Shown: in pieces, positions 31,059-40,541 of the stretch
Layout: each line of letters opens with the position of its first letter
How positions within the stretch are numbered: position 1 is the stretch's first letter
Assembly (NCBI GenBank): GCA_016933215.1
Contig: JAFGBH010000043.1
Span: 1-53,631, forward strand
Reading direction: 5' to 3'
DNA: 53,631 nucleotides
Origin: Deltaproteobacteria bacterium
GTDB taxonomy: Bacteria > Desulfobacterota > Syntrophia > Syntrophales > UBA2210
Notes under the pieces: generated by a model
What the model was told of the DNA's origin: nothing
Databases searched by the model: none
The model's input: the letters and a program-made list of their open reading frames with translations, nothing else
Translations under genes and position numbers: made by a program

Positions 31059-32855
31059 ATGGAGTATTCAGAAAAGTCAATCGCCGGCATTTTCCACAAC
31101 AGGGCACAACAGTACAGACATGAAGCCTGTGTACGGTACAAGGAGAATGGTAAATTCACCGATATCAGCTGGGATGAGATGCAAAAAAGAGTCACGAATC
31201 TCGGGCTCGGACTCATCGCACTCGGTGTAAAAAAAGGTGACATGGTAGCGATTTTTTCCGACAACAGGTGGGAGTGGCTGATCGCGGATCTTGCCATTCT
31301 TTCAATCGCTGCGTCAGATGCACCAATCTATGCGACCAATTCGGGACCGGAAGCAGCATACATCATCAACGATTCCGGCTCAAAGATCGTTTTTATCTCC
31401 GACCAGGACCATCTGGAAAGGACGCTTGCCTCCAAAGGCGAAATGGCGGGCCTGGAAACGATCATAACCTTTGATCCTATCGCCACGGATGATACCAACA
31501 TCCTCACCCTCGATCAGGTTATGGAGATGGGGGCACAATCAAAAGATAAAGCTGCTTTTGATGAGCGCCTCAACGCCATCGATTCCGAAGACCTCGCAAC
31601 ACTGATCTATACCTCGGGAACCACCGGTCAGCCGAAGGGCGTTATGCTCACCCATAACAACTTTGTGGCCAACATAAAACAGTGCTATGAAAGCCATCCA
31701 ACCATCGGACACCACGATGTGGCCCTTTCCTTTCTTCCCTGGAGTCATTCCCTGGGAAGGACAGTCAGTGTCTACCTCATGCTCGATATCGGAGCGGTTA
31801 ATTATCTTGCCGAGAGTTTTCAGACAATCCTCGAAGACATGCAGGCTTCACGCCCCACGCTGGTGGTCAGCGTCCCCCGTCTCTTTGAAAAGATACACTC
31901 CGGTCTGCTCTCAAAGGTGGAAAAGGCCCCCCCGACCAAAAAGAAACTCTTTGGCTGGGCGACGAGCGTTGCCGACAGGGCCGTCGATTTCCGCGTACAG
32001 CGAGAGCCTGTGCCATTCTTTCTCAATATTCAGTACAAGATCGCAGAAAAGCTTGTGTTTTCAAAGATGCGCGACGCCCTTGGAATGGATAACATCAGGA
32101 TTTTCATCAGCGGTGGCGGCGCGATTGCCACAGAGATCGACCGCTTCTTCAATGGTATCGGTATCAGTGTGCACAACGGCTACGGCCTGACCGAAACCAC
32201 GCCGGTAACAAATGCCAACACCTTTGAGGTTTTCTCATTCGGTTCAGTGGGCCCTCCATTCCCCAGAACGGATATTATAATCGCCAAAGACGGAGAGATT
32301 CTCATCAAGGGCCCCCAGGTCATGAAGGGGTACTATAACAAACCGGAAGAAACGAAGGCGGTCTTTACGGAAGACGGCTGGTTCATGACGGGAGACATCG
32401 GCTTCATAGACGAAAGGGGATGTCTCCACATCACGGACAGAAAGAAGGATCTTATCGTGACCGCCGGAGGCAAGAACATTTCGCCCCAGAATATAGAAAA
32501 CACGCTTTCCGCCGACCTCCATATCGAGCAGGCCGTGACTATCGGCGAAGGCAAGAAATATCTGAGTGCGATTATCGTGCCCAACTTTATCGAGCTTGCC
32601 TCATACGCGAAGAGTCAGGGCATATCATTCACCGGCAACGAAGATCTCATTGAGAATCCGGCAATCGTTAAGTTCTACGATGAAAAGATAAAGGATCTGA
32701 TGAAGGACTATGCCAGGGTGGAACAGATACGAAAATTCACCCTTCTCCCCCATGAATTCAGTATCGAAACGGGAGAGCTTACTCCAACACTGAAGCTGAA
32801 GAGAAAGGTGATCAACGAAAAATATTCACCCGTAATCGACGGCATGTACGCGTAA
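31059..32855 (+). CDS. Long-chain acyl-CoA synthetase (AMP-forming)
   Basis: ANL-superfamily ligase, 598 residues, activating a fatty acid to acyl-CoA with ATP. The P-loop is LIYTSGTTGQPKGVMLTHNN. Also visible are FLPWSHSLGR, the A5 motif GYGLTETTP, the A7/A8 Asp and Arg region MTGDIGFIDERGCLHITDRKKDLIVTAGGKNISPQNIE and the C-terminal catalytic Lys region TPTLKLKRKVI. Length and the ITDRKKD hinge fit the FAA1/FadD15 branch of long-chain synthetases. It starts after GGGGAGG. Twin palindromes upstream suggest a fatty-acid-responsive repressor. It ends before a hairpin. Confidence 0.93.
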   Translation: MEYSEKSIAGIFHNRAQQYRHEACVRYKENGKFTDISWDEMQKRVTNLGLGLIALGVKKGDMVAIFSDNRWEWLIADLAILSIAASDAPIYATNSGPEAAYIINDSGSKIVFISDQDHLERTLASKGEMAGLETIITFDPIATDDTNILTLDQVMEMGAQSKDKAAFDERLNAIDSEDLATLIYTSGTTGQPKGVMLTHNNFVANIKQCYESHPTIGHHDVALSFLPWSHSLGRTVSVYLMLDIGAVNYLAESFQTILEDMQASRPTLVVSVPRLFEKIHSGLLSKVEKAPPTKKKLFGWATSVADRAVDFRVQREPVPFFLNIQYKIAEKLVFSKMRDALGMDNIRIFISGGGAIATEIDRFFNGIGISVHNGYGLTETTPVTNANTFEVFSFGSVGPPFPRTDIIIAKDGEILIKGPQVMKGYYNKPEETKAVFTEDGWFMTGDIGFIDERGCLHITDRKKDLIVTAGGKNISPQNIENTLSADLHIEQAVTIGEGKKYLSAIIVPNFIELASYAKSQGISFTGNEDLIENPAIVKFYDEKIKDLMKDYARVEQIRKFTLLPHEFSIETGELTPTLKLKRKVINEKYSPVIDGMYA

Positions 32856-32875
32856 CGGAAATTTTGGAAACTGAA

Positions 32876-32905
32876 GAAGATGCCCCGCATCGGCGGGGCA
32901 TCTTC
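32876..32905 (+). terminator. Hairpin after acyl-CoA synthetase gene
   Basis: A 13-bp perfect stem GAAGATGCCCCGC / GCGGGGCATCTTC with a 4-base loop, 20 bases past the stop. There is no long T-run after it. It has the same GC-core architecture as the hairpin at 30661. Confidence 0.65.
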
Positions 32906-33001
32906 CCATCTGGGGAAATTTTTAACGTGGCAATCCCCCTGTCTTTATGTTACACCACAGCCCACTGCTTATTGTGAACCTTTTAAAAACCTTTACGAGA
33001 G

Positions 33002-33832
33002 ATGGATTCGGTGCAGAATTTTCCTGACAAGATCATTGATTTTCATGTACATCTCTTTCCGGATAAACTCTTCGACGCAATTTGGAAATACTTCGCCTCA
33101 ACCTACGGATTTAACATACTCCATGAGATCCATTACCAGGAGTGCATCGACTATCTGACCAAACAGGGTGTGGAATATATCGTCTATTCCAATTATGCCC
33201 ACAAAAAAGGAATAGCGAAGGATCTCAACAAGTGGAATCTCAAGGTCCTGGATGAGTATCCGGGGCTTTACTGCTTTGCCGCATATCACCCCGACGACGA
33301 TGATGCACTTGCCATGGCGAGAGACCTTCTCGATCATCCCAGGATACTGGGCTTCAAGCTTCAGCTCCTCGTGCAGATGTTTTACCCTGATGATGAGCGG
33401 CTCTTCCCTCTCTACGAAATGATCATGGAAAAGGGCAAGCGGCTCCTCCTCCACGTCGGAAACGGACCGGTCGGGAACAGCTATGTCGGTATCGAAAATT
33501 TCAGAAGGCTTCTCGAGAGGTATCCCGATCTTCCCGCAAACGTGGCACATATGGGAGCGATGGAATATGGTGCGTTTACGGAGCTTCTTGACCGATTCCC
33601 CGGAATCTTCCTGGATACGACCTGGGCATTCCTCCCCAGGTCGGGTCTGATGTTTGATCAAAAGGTTGAAGTCCTTGAGAATCACAAAGAGAGGATACTC
33701 TACGGATCCGATTTCCCCAATCTCATCTATCCCAGAGAGGAAGAGATCAACTGTCTGAAAGGGTTCTACCTTTCAAACGACTTCTACCAGCGGGTATTTC
33801 GAGACAACGGCCTTCAACTCTTGGGAAAATGA
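33002..33832 (+). CDS. Metal-dependent amidohydrolase family 2 protein
   Basis: TIM-barrel hydrolase of the amidohydrolase-2 (ACMSD/PF04909-like) family, 276 residues. The first metal motif is IIDFHVHLFPD. The strand-5 and strand-6 ligands are LLLHVGNG and NVAHMGAMEY, and the last Asp lies in ILYGSDFPNL. Start choice is uncertain: the ATG at 33002 has GAGAG right against it, while an in-frame GTG at 33011 has better spacing. The substrate is unknown; decarboxylase and C-C hydrolase activities occur in the family. It follows the acyl-CoA synthetase after a hairpin, so it may be a separate transcript. It meets purU tail to tail. Confidence 0.85.
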   Translation: MDSVQNFPDKIIDFHVHLFPDKLFDAIWKYFASTYGFNILHEIHYQECIDYLTKQGVEYIVYSNYAHKKGIAKDLNKWNLKVLDEYPGLYCFAAYHPDDDDALAMARDLLDHPRILGFKLQLLVQMFYPDDERLFPLYEMIMEKGKRLLLHVGNGPVGNSYVGIENFRRLLERYPDLPANVAHMGAMEYGAFTELLDRFPGIFLDTTWAFLPRSGLMFDQKVEVLENHKERILYGSDFPNLIYPREEEINCLKGFYLSNDFYQRVFRDNGLQLLGK

Positions 33833-33859
33833 TAGGAAGTCCCGGATGGTATCCCCTGC

Positions 33860-34717
33860 TCAATCAAAAATTACCGTCTTCGATCCGTAGACCAGTATCC
33901 TGTTTTCGAGGTGCAGCCTCACCGCCTTGGCAAGAACGGTCCTTTCCAGATCTTTCCCCTTGAGCTTCATCGTCTCGACGGAATCCTTATGGGATATCTC
34001 GTTAACATCCTGGGCGATAATCGGCCCCTCATCGAGCTTTTCCGTCACGTAGTGACTGGTGGCACCGATTATCTTGACTCCCCTGTCATAGGCCTGCTGA
34101 TAGGGCCTTCCTCCCGCAAAGGCGGGGAGAAAGGAATGGTGAATGTTTATGATGCGGTTCCGGTACTCATCGACAAATCGCCCGCTCAGTATCTGCATAT
34201 ACCGGGCAAGAATAACGAGATCAATCTTGCGTTTCTTAAGCTCTTTCAGTTCTCTTTCTTCCTGTTCGAGTCTGTTTTCCTTTGTGATCGGGTAATGCCT
34301 GAATTTCATCCCCATCTGCTCGGCAAGGAGTTTCAGATCAAGGTGGTTGCTTATGACGAGCGATATGTCCCCCCGAAAGTCTCCCATTCGATGCCGCAGG
34401 ATAAGGTCATGAAAACAGTAAGTCTGTCGGGAAACGAAAATTGCGATCTTCGGTTCATAATCAGAAAAGCGAAGGTCCCATTTCATCGAAAATTTTTCCG
34501 CTAATGGAGAAAAGGCCTTCGCTATTTCCCCACGGGGTATGGAAAACCCCTCAAGTTCCCACTCAATCCTCATGAGAAAAATATTTTCGGGCTGAGCGGA
34601 ATACTGGGCGGCATCAAGAATATTACCGTTATTCTGAAAGATGAAATTGGATATCGTCGCGACGATCCCCTTTTGATCGGGACATGAAAGAAGTATGATG
34701 GCAGTCGGTTTTTCCAT
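33860..34717 (-). CDS. purU: Formyltetrahydrofolate deformylase
   Basis: Hydrolyses 10-formyl-THF to formate and THF, 285 residues (E. coli PurU has 280). An N-terminal ACT domain opens AIILLSCPDQKGIVATISNFIFQNNGNILDA. The formyltransferase domain has VILARYMQILSG, the catalytic-region IINIHHSFLPAFAGGRPYQQAYDRGVKIIGATSHYVTEKLDEGPIIAQD and the closing GKDLERTVLAKAVRLHLENRILVYGSKTVIF. It balances one-carbon units and feeds formate, perhaps relevant to the formate dehydrogenase 6 kb away. It is a single minus-strand gene between plus-strand neighbours. Confidence 0.95.
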   Translation of the reverse strand: MEKPTAIILLSCPDQKGIVATISNFIFQNNGNILDAAQYSAQPENIFLMRIEWELEGFSIPRGEIAKAFSPLAEKFSMKWDLRFSDYEPKIAIFVSRQTYCFHDLILRHRMGDFRGDISLVISNHLDLKLLAEQMGMKFRHYPITKENRLEQEERELKELKKRKIDLVILARYMQILSGRFVDEYRNRIINIHHSFLPAFAGGRPYQQAYDRGVKIIGATSHYVTEKLDEGPIIAQDVNEISHKDSVETMKLKGKDLERTVLAKAVRLHLENRILVYGSKTVIFD

Positions 34718-34864
34718 AACAGTAGAACTCCACTACGTTTTTAATTCGTAGAGCTCAATATATGAAATAGCCCTTTCAAGTCAAGATTTAATCACTTTGC
34801 CAAAACCGACTCCTGTGATATAGAAGCTGAGATTTTTAGAGAGAGTTGAGGTCAGTGAGCACAA

Positions 34865-35245
34865 ATGGGTCTTGTTAAAGAAATACCCCTTTCGAATCAT
34901 CTGGTGGTAGAGGTGTGGGATCATTCCCGTGCAATTGCCACCGATACGACGAAGGTTGAACTGGCAATAAAAATCAACGTCGTCGTCAAAAACGAGTATT
35001 TCGACAATCCTGAGCATTTCGATATGGTCACCAGGATATTTGGGAAAGAGATATCCTATGAATATAAAAAGGAACGAACCTTCGTACACAGGGAAGAAAA
35101 AGAGAAGATTTTCAGTGAACTCTTGGACGATTTCATAATAAGTACAATCCCCTACATCGAAAAACCCGATTTTCCATCGCGATTCGTCCTTTCGAAATTG
35201 AGTGACATCCAGAAACGCCCTCACCGATACGGCAATCCTTTGTAG
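34865..35245 (+). CDS. Hypothetical protein, 126 residues
   Basis: I do not recognise the family. The sequence is mixed alpha/beta with a strand-like start SNHLVVEVWDHSRAIATDTTKVELAIKINVVVK, a charged middle (FGKEISYEYKKERTFVHREEKEKIF) and a helix LLDDFIISTIPYIEKPDFPSRFVLSKLSDI. No Cys, signal peptide or membrane helix is present. It is probably cytoplasmic. An overlapping minus-strand frame (34781-35257) is longer, but its residue make-up (Cys, Phe and Tyr scattered) looks like a shadow. The ribosome-binding site is weak. mdh begins 112 bases downstream. Confidence 0.6.
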   Translation: MGLVKEIPLSNHLVVEVWDHSRAIATDTTKVELAIKINVVVKNEYFDNPEHFDMVTRIFGKEISYEYKKERTFVHREEKEKIFSELLDDFIISTIPYIEKPDFPSRFVLSKLSDIQKRPHRYGNPL

Positions 35246-35357
35246 AAGAGTTTTCACAACCTCTCCGGTATGGCTGTTAGCGGCACCTTTTCACCACCGC
35301 CCTTTTGTGTTATATTTCTTTGTTACAAATTATCAATAAAATGAGGGAGCAGGGACA

Positions 35358-36287
35358 ATGCACAGCAAGGTTTCTATTATAGGATCGGGCTTCGTTGGCA
35401 CGATGGCCGCACAGAGAACGGTGGAAAAAAACCTGGCCGATGTCGTCCTCTACGATATTGTTGAAGATCTTCCCCAGGGGAAGGCCCTCGACATATCGCA
35501 GTCGGCTTCGATAGAAAAATTTGACGGCAGGGTCACCGGTACCAACTTGCTTTCTGACATAGAAGGCTCGGATATCGTTGTCTTCACAGCGGGGTTCCCC
35601 AGAACCCCTGGAATGACACGGGAGGAGCTGGCCCTTAAAAACGCCGGCATCATAAAGACGGTCACTGAAAAGATCGGTGACTATGCACCTGATGCTATCA
35701 TCATAATGGTCACAAACCCCCTCGATGTGATGACCCATCTTGCCTGGCGGGTGTGCGGATTTCCCCCTTCACGGGTCATGGGGATGGGGGGCATTCTTGA
35801 TACGGCCAGATATAAATATTTTCTTTCCCGCGAACTCGATGTTTCAGTGAAGGATATCGAAACGATGGTACTCGGCAGCCACGGGGAGTCGATGGTTCCT
35901 GTCGACAGTTATACAACGCTTAAAGGGATTCCCGTAAGCAATTACATACAAAAGGAACGTCTCGACGAGATAATCGAAAGGACAAAGAAGGGGGGCGCCG
36001 AAATTGTCAACCTCCTGAAAAAGGGAAGTGCCTGGCACGCGCCATCGGCATCGGTGACAGCAATGATCGAGGCGATTATCAACGACAGCAAGCGGCTATT
36101 TCCCGTTTCGACCTATCTTAGCGGCGAGTATGGAATAAACGGAACTCATATCGGCGTGCCGGTACTGCTCGGTGCTTCGGGCGTGGAAAAGATATTCGAA
36201 ATTACACTGTCTCCGGAGGAACTCGCAGCCCTCCGTGAGTCAGCAGATATCATGAAGAAAACATTTGAAGGCCTCACAATTTTATAA
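35358..36287 (+). CDS. mdh: Malate dehydrogenase
   Basis: NAD-dependent malate dehydrogenase of the lactate-dehydrogenase-like type, 309 residues. The Rossmann motif is VSIIGSGFVGTMAAQ, the coenzyme-binding Asp ends VVLYDIVE, VFTAGFPRTPGMTREEL holds the substrate Arg loop, MVTNPLDVMTHLAWR follows, and the catalytic His is in VLGSHGESMVP. RVMGMGGILDTARYKYFLSRELDV carries the Asp of the relay. AGGGAGCAGGG precedes the ATG. It oxidises malate to oxaloacetate in the TCA cycle. The radical SAM gene follows 3 bases after the stop. Confidence 0.95.
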   Translation: MHSKVSIIGSGFVGTMAAQRTVEKNLADVVLYDIVEDLPQGKALDISQSASIEKFDGRVTGTNLLSDIEGSDIVVFTAGFPRTPGMTREELALKNAGIIKTVTEKIGDYAPDAIIIMVTNPLDVMTHLAWRVCGFPPSRVMGMGGILDTARYKYFLSRELDVSVKDIETMVLGSHGESMVPVDSYTTLKGIPVSNYIQKERLDEIIERTKKGGAEIVNLLKKGSAWHAPSASVTAMIEAIINDSKRLFPVSTYLSGEYGINGTHIGVPVLLGASGVEKIFEITLSPEELAALRESADIMKKTFEGLTIL

Positions 36288-36289
36288 CA

Positions 36290-38791
36290 ATGAATGAGAA
36301 CGATACGATCCTCTCCCTGGTTCAAAAGCCAAGCAGGTACATGGGAGGAGAGGTAAATTCGATAGAGAAAGACCGGGAAAAATGCAGGCTTTCCTTTGCC
36401 CTCGCATTTCCCGATGCCTATGAAGTGGGGATGTCTCATCTGGGCCTCCAGATCCTCTATACGATCCTCAACAATCAGCGCGCTATCGCGGCCGAGCGGG
36501 TCTATGCCCCCTGGCCCGATATGGAATTTCAGATGAGAAAAAGGGGGATCCCTCTTACCTCCATGGAATCAGGCACCCCGCTCAACCGGTTCGATATTGT
36601 GGGATTCTCGCTCCAGTATGAACTTTCCTATACCAATGTATTAACTATGCTCGAACTCGGCGGAATTCCCCTCCATGGGCAAGCACGGGGCGATGGGGTA
36701 CCCATAATCGTCGCCGGAGGCCCCTCGGCCTTTAACCCCGATCCAATGGTTCCTTTCATCGACGCCTTTGCCATAGGGGAAGGGGAAGAGGTTATCCTGG
36801 AAATATCTCGCGCCGTCATGGAAGGAAAGAAAAAGAACTACGGCAGAGTTGGACTCCTTTCGTCCCTCGCAGATATCGAGGGGGTTTATGTCCCCTCCAT
36901 ACACGGGAAAGAGAAGATAATAGTAAAGAGAGCCGTGACGGACCTGAATAAATCGTGTCTCCCCCTGAAACCTGTGGTACCACTCATGAAGACCATACAC
37001 GACCGTGTTACCCTGGAAATAGCGAGGGGCTGCACCAGGGGATGCCGGTTCTGTCAGGCGGGCATGGTATGGCGGCCCGCACGTGAGAGAAATCCTGAAA
37101 CCCTGAAAGAGGTAGCAGAGGAAATGCTCGCTTCAACGGGCTATGACGAACTCTCGCTCCTTTCACTCAGTTCGGGAGATTATTCACAGATTGAGCCGCT
37201 TCTCGCTTCACTCATGGATAAATACTACGAACAAAGAATCGCCCTTGCCCTCCCCTCCCTCAGGGTGGAAACCCTGACGGAAAAGCTGATAGACCAGGTA
37301 AAGCGGGTACGGAAGACGAGCTTCACGCTGGCTCCCGAGGCGGGGACTCAGAGGATGAGAAATGTTATCAACAAGGGAAACACGGAAGAGGATCTTCTCA
37401 AAACTGCTCGTCGCGTCTTCGACGCCGGCTGGCGGTCAATTAAGCTCTATTTCATGATCGGACTCCCCACGGAACGTCTGGAAGACCTCGAGGGAATCGT
37501 GGACCTTGCCTACAAAGTACTGCGGGAGGGAAATAACAGAAGGCAGGTTACGGTCAGTCTCTCCACATTCATCCCGAAACCTCACACCCCCTTCCAGTGG
37601 CAAAGACAGATCGGCATTGATGAGATAATCGAGCGGCAGGCGTTTTTTAAGAAAACTATCCGTCATAAAAATCTGAAACTGAAATGGCACGACGGGAGAA
37701 TGAGCCTTCTTGAAGGGTTGCTCTCCCGTGGAGATGAAAGAACGGGTGCCCTTGTGGAACGGGTCTTTTCCCGAGGCTCCCGCTTTGACGGATGGAGCGA
37801 TCAGCTCACTTTTCATCGCTGGGAAGAGGCCATGAAGGACCTCACGATAAATGTCGATGACTACCTGAGGCAGAGGGAGTTCATCGAGACCCTTCCCTGG
37901 GACAACATAGACTGCGGTGTCACACGGGATTTCCTCGTGGCGGAGGCGGAAAAGTTTAGCCGGGGCGAACTCACGGAAGATTGCCGGTTTGGAAACTGTC
38001 ACAACTGCGGCGCCTGCCGGGGTAATCTGAAAATGGTCCTTGCCGAAAAGGATAAGGCCGTAACGGTAAAACGGGAAGAAGAAGAGGCGCCGAATGAGGC
38101 GGCAAAATTCAGGATCAGATTCGCCAAAGAAAAAACGGCACGTCTTCTTTCCCATCTCGAGACATCGACAGCCATGATACGGGCCATAAACATGAGCGGC
38201 CTCACCTTTTACTTTTCAGAGGGGTTTCATCCACACCCGAAGATATCCTTTCCCTTCGCCACCTCCGTGGGTATCGAGAGCAGAGACGAATATGCGGACA
38301 TACAGGTGAGAAGGCCCGAGGAAGATATAGAAAATTATACCGTCACAATCAATTCATTCCTTCCCTCGGGACTTGAAATCCTGCAAATCGAAGAGGTACC
38401 GTGTGAAAGCGAGTCCCTGTCACTCTTCATTTCAGGACATGAATACGAGATCTATCTTCCCGGAGAATGTGCCGATATATTCCTCTCATCGATGAACGAA
38501 AAAATAGAGAGCTTCCTCAACCTTGACAGCTTCGTCATAACAAGAGAAAGAAAGGGAAAGTACAGGGAACGGGATATACGCCACTTTGTCAGTGCCATGT
38601 CACTTGACCGCGGCGGACCAAAGATCGACCTCTCGATACAATTCAATTCAGAGGGAAGTGTGAAGCCGACTGAAATTCTAAAAGAGGTCATGGGATTCGA
38701 TGTCGAGGCGGCAAAAGTGGCCAGAATCGTCAAGAGAAAAACCATATTCTCAAAGGAGAGCGTTTTCAATGCCAAAAGAAATCATCGTTAA
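36290..38791 (+). CDS. B12-binding-type radical SAM protein fused to DUF2344 (TIGR03960/TIGR03936)
   Basis: 833-residue fusion. The N-terminal part (about 1-190) resembles a cobalamin-binding-like domain: FPDAYEVGMSHLGLQILYTILN and GFSLQYELSYTNVLTMLELGG. The radical SAM domain holds the cluster motif ARGCTRGCRFCQAGM (CxxxCxxC) at about residue 245, with SLSSGDYSQIEPLL and LAPEAGTQRMRNVINK. A small CxxCxxC cluster (CHNCGACRGN) lies near 580. The C-terminal DUF2344 domain (about 605-800) starts FRIRFAKEKTARLLSHLETSTAMIRA. The family is widespread and always near rng; its substrate is unknown, with a tRNA or ribosome-related role suspected. It overlaps rng by 23 bases, so expression is coupled. 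Confidence 0.9.
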   Translation: MNENDTILSLVQKPSRYMGGEVNSIEKDREKCRLSFALAFPDAYEVGMSHLGLQILYTILNNQRAIAAERVYAPWPDMEFQMRKRGIPLTSMESGTPLNRFDIVGFSLQYELSYTNVLTMLELGGIPLHGQARGDGVPIIVAGGPSAFNPDPMVPFIDAFAIGEGEEVILEISRAVMEGKKKNYGRVGLLSSLADIEGVYVPSIHGKEKIIVKRAVTDLNKSCLPLKPVVPLMKTIHDRVTLEIARGCTRGCRFCQAGMVWRPARERNPETLKEVAEEMLASTGYDELSLLSLSSGDYSQIEPLLASLMDKYYEQRIALALPSLRVETLTEKLIDQVKRVRKTSFTLAPEAGTQRMRNVINKGNTEEDLLKTARRVFDAGWRSIKLYFMIGLPTERLEDLEGIVDLAYKVLREGNNRRQVTVSLSTFIPKPHTPFQWQRQIGIDEIIERQAFFKKTIRHKNLKLKWHDGRMSLLEGLLSRGDERTGALVERVFSRGSRFDGWSDQLTFHRWEEAMKDLTINVDDYLRQREFIETLPWDNIDCGVTRDFLVAEAEKFSRGELTEDCRFGNCHNCGACRGNLKMVLAEKDKAVTVKREEEEAPNEAAKFRIRFAKEKTARLLSHLETSTAMIRAINMSGLTFYFSEGFHPHPKISFPFATSVGIESRDEYADIQVRRPEEDIENYTVTINSFLPSGLEILQIEEVPCESESLSLFISGHEYEIYLPGECADIFLSSMNEKIESFLNLDSFVITRERKGKYRERDIRHFVSAMSLDRGGPKIDLSIQFNSEGSVKPTEILKEVMGFDVEAAKVARIVKRKTIFSKESVFNAKRNHR

Positions 38792-40277
38792 CCATACGGA
38801 ACACGAAACGCGGATTGCACTGCTCGACAATGCCGATCTCTCCAATCTCTTTGTAGAGAGGGCCACTGAGCGGTCCATCGCAGGGAACATATATCTGGGA
38901 AAGGTGGTGCGGGTGCTCCCCGGCATGCAGGCAGCCTTTGTCGATATCGGCCTTGACCGTACCGCATTTCTCTATGTGGCCGATGCCTCCCACGATCTTT
39001 CAGATTTCGAATTTATGGTAGACGAAGATGACGACAGTCCCGATTTTGAAGAAAAATGGCACAGAAGGGAAATTTTGCACTCAATAGAAGAGATAATAAA
39101 GGAAGGCCAGGAGGTCTTCGTTCAGGTCTCGAAAGAGCCCTTTGGTAGCAAGGGCGCGAGGATTACCACCCATATATCCCTTGCCGGGAGAAATCTCGTC
39201 CTGATGCCCACCTTAAATCACATCGGAGTTTCCAGAAAGATTAAGGACGAAAAGGAACGGGAGCGTCTTCAGGAAATCATAGAGCGACTGAGTCCCGAGG
39301 GATACGGGTTTATCGCACGGACTGTCAGCGAGGGGAAGGAAGAGGATGAACTGAGGGGCGATTTCGAATATCTTACAAGGCTCTGGGAAACGATAAAGAA
39401 GAAAAAGAGCGAAGCAGGTGTGCCCGATCTCGTTCATGAAGAACTTGGCGTTACCCTTCGAACCATGCGCGATCTCTATACAGAAGACGTGGAAAAAATC
39501 GTCGTGGATTCAAAAGAAGAGTACGAAAAGATTTCGCAATTCATAAGCGAATTCATGCCAGATACGGAACATGTCCTCGATCTCTATGAAAAGGATGAAC
39601 CCATATTTGATCACTACGGCATCGAGCTTGATATCGAAAGGGTATTGAATAGAAAGGTCTGGTTAAAATCGGGAGGGTACATAACAATAGAGGAAACGGA
39701 AGCCCTGACGGCAATTGATGTTAATACAGGCAAATACACGGGAAAGAAAAACCTTGAGGAAACGATCCTGAAAACCAATCTGGAAGCGGTAAAAGAGATC
39801 GCCTACCAGCTTCCGGTACGTAATATCGGCGGAATCATCATAATAGATTTCATTGACATGGAAATCGAGGCAAACCGCGACAAGGTATTTAATGCTCTCA
39901 GTGAGGAACTCGAAAAAGACAGGAACAAGACCAATATACAGAAGATATCAGAAATGGGACTCATTGAGATGACGAGGCAGAGAACCGGGAAAAGTCTTGG
40001 GAAGATACTCTGCGAAATCTGTCCTTACTGCGACGGAAGCGGGGGCTTAAAGTCAAGAAAGACAATATGCAACGCCATCTTCAGAAAACTGGAACGGGAA
40101 AGGATAAACGAGCTTACCGAGGCAGTCTGCATTACCGTTCACAAAGACATCGCCGATTGCCTCCTCGAAGAGGAGAGGGGTGCGATAGAAGTCCTGGAAT
40201 CACGACTCAACAAAAAAATAAATATCAAGGTGAATAATTACTTTCACCGGGAGCACTTTGAAATAACCTATCTATGA
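38769..40277 (+). CDS. rng: Ribonuclease G
   Basis: Endoribonuclease of the RNase E/G family, 502 residues from the ATG at 38769, which follows AAAGGAG inside the radical SAM gene. The S1 RNA-binding domain (about 35-135) shows NIYLGKVVRVLPGMQAAFVDIGLDRTAFLYV. The catalytic DNase I-like part has TALTAIDVNTGKYTGKKNLEETILKTN and GGIIIIDFIDME, with the two Mg-binding Asp. The Zn-link is CEICPYCDGSG. Its role is maturation of 16S rRNA 5' ends and mRNA decay. It ends 6 bases inside the convergent PQ-loop gene. Confidence 0.95.
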   Translation: MPKEIIVNHTEHETRIALLDNADLSNLFVERATERSIAGNIYLGKVVRVLPGMQAAFVDIGLDRTAFLYVADASHDLSDFEFMVDEDDDSPDFEEKWHRREILHSIEEIIKEGQEVFVQVSKEPFGSKGARITTHISLAGRNLVLMPTLNHIGVSRKIKDEKERERLQEIIERLSPEGYGFIARTVSEGKEEDELRGDFEYLTRLWETIKKKKSEAGVPDLVHEELGVTLRTMRDLYTEDVEKIVVDSKEEYEKISQFISEFMPDTEHVLDLYEKDEPIFDHYGIELDIERVLNRKVWLKSGGYITIEETEALTAIDVNTGKYTGKKNLEETILKTNLEAVKEIAYQLPVRNIGGIIIIDFIDMEIEANRDKVFNALSEELEKDRNKTNIQKISEMGLIEMTRQRTGKSLGKILCEICPYCDGSGGLKSRKTICNAIFRKLERERINELTEAVCITVHKDIADCLLEEERGAIEVLESRLNKKINIKVNNYFHREHFEITYL

Positions 40278-40541
40278 GGCCGTTGCCTCCAAAAGGCGTT
40301 TATTCCTGTGATAGAGAAAAACATCGGTAAAGACCATGACGCCGTTCAAGATATATAAAAAAATCACAAGGTCAAAATTGTAGAACACCTTATGGAGAGT
40401 TCCGGCAATATATCCCGCACCGACGACGTATAAAAAGAGGACGCTCTTTCCAGCGATACTCTTCGATGTATACGATTTATATATGGAAAAAGGCCATGCG
40501 GCCCCGAAACAGACAAGCATTACTATCTCGAAAAAACTCAT
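40272..40541 (-). CDS. Small three-helix membrane protein, PQ-loop/SemiSWEET-like
   Basis: An 89-residue membrane protein with three hydrophobic helices (about 3-18, 31-47 and 54-75). MLVCFGAAWPFSIYKSYTSKS resembles the PQ-loop/SemiSWEET first helix, where a Pro and Trp kink the helix before a polar SxxSKS turn. The topology fits a triple-helix bundle that would dimerise. Its ATG overlaps the formate dehydrogenase stop as ATGA, so it is translated with that gene. A transport role for a small metabolite is possible but no substrate can be named. Confidence 0.75.
   Translation of the reverse strand: MSFFEIVMLVCFGAAWPFSIYKSYTSKSIAGKSVLFLYVVGAGYIAGTLHKVFYNFDLVIFLYILNGVMVFTDVFLYHRNKRLLEATAS

Noticed and set aside
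34781-35257. Minus-strand 158-codon frame opposite the 126-residue hypothetical gene
   Set aside because: The plus frame has more protein-like composition and fits the plus-strand run into mdh; the minus frame is rich in scattered Cys, Phe and Tyr.
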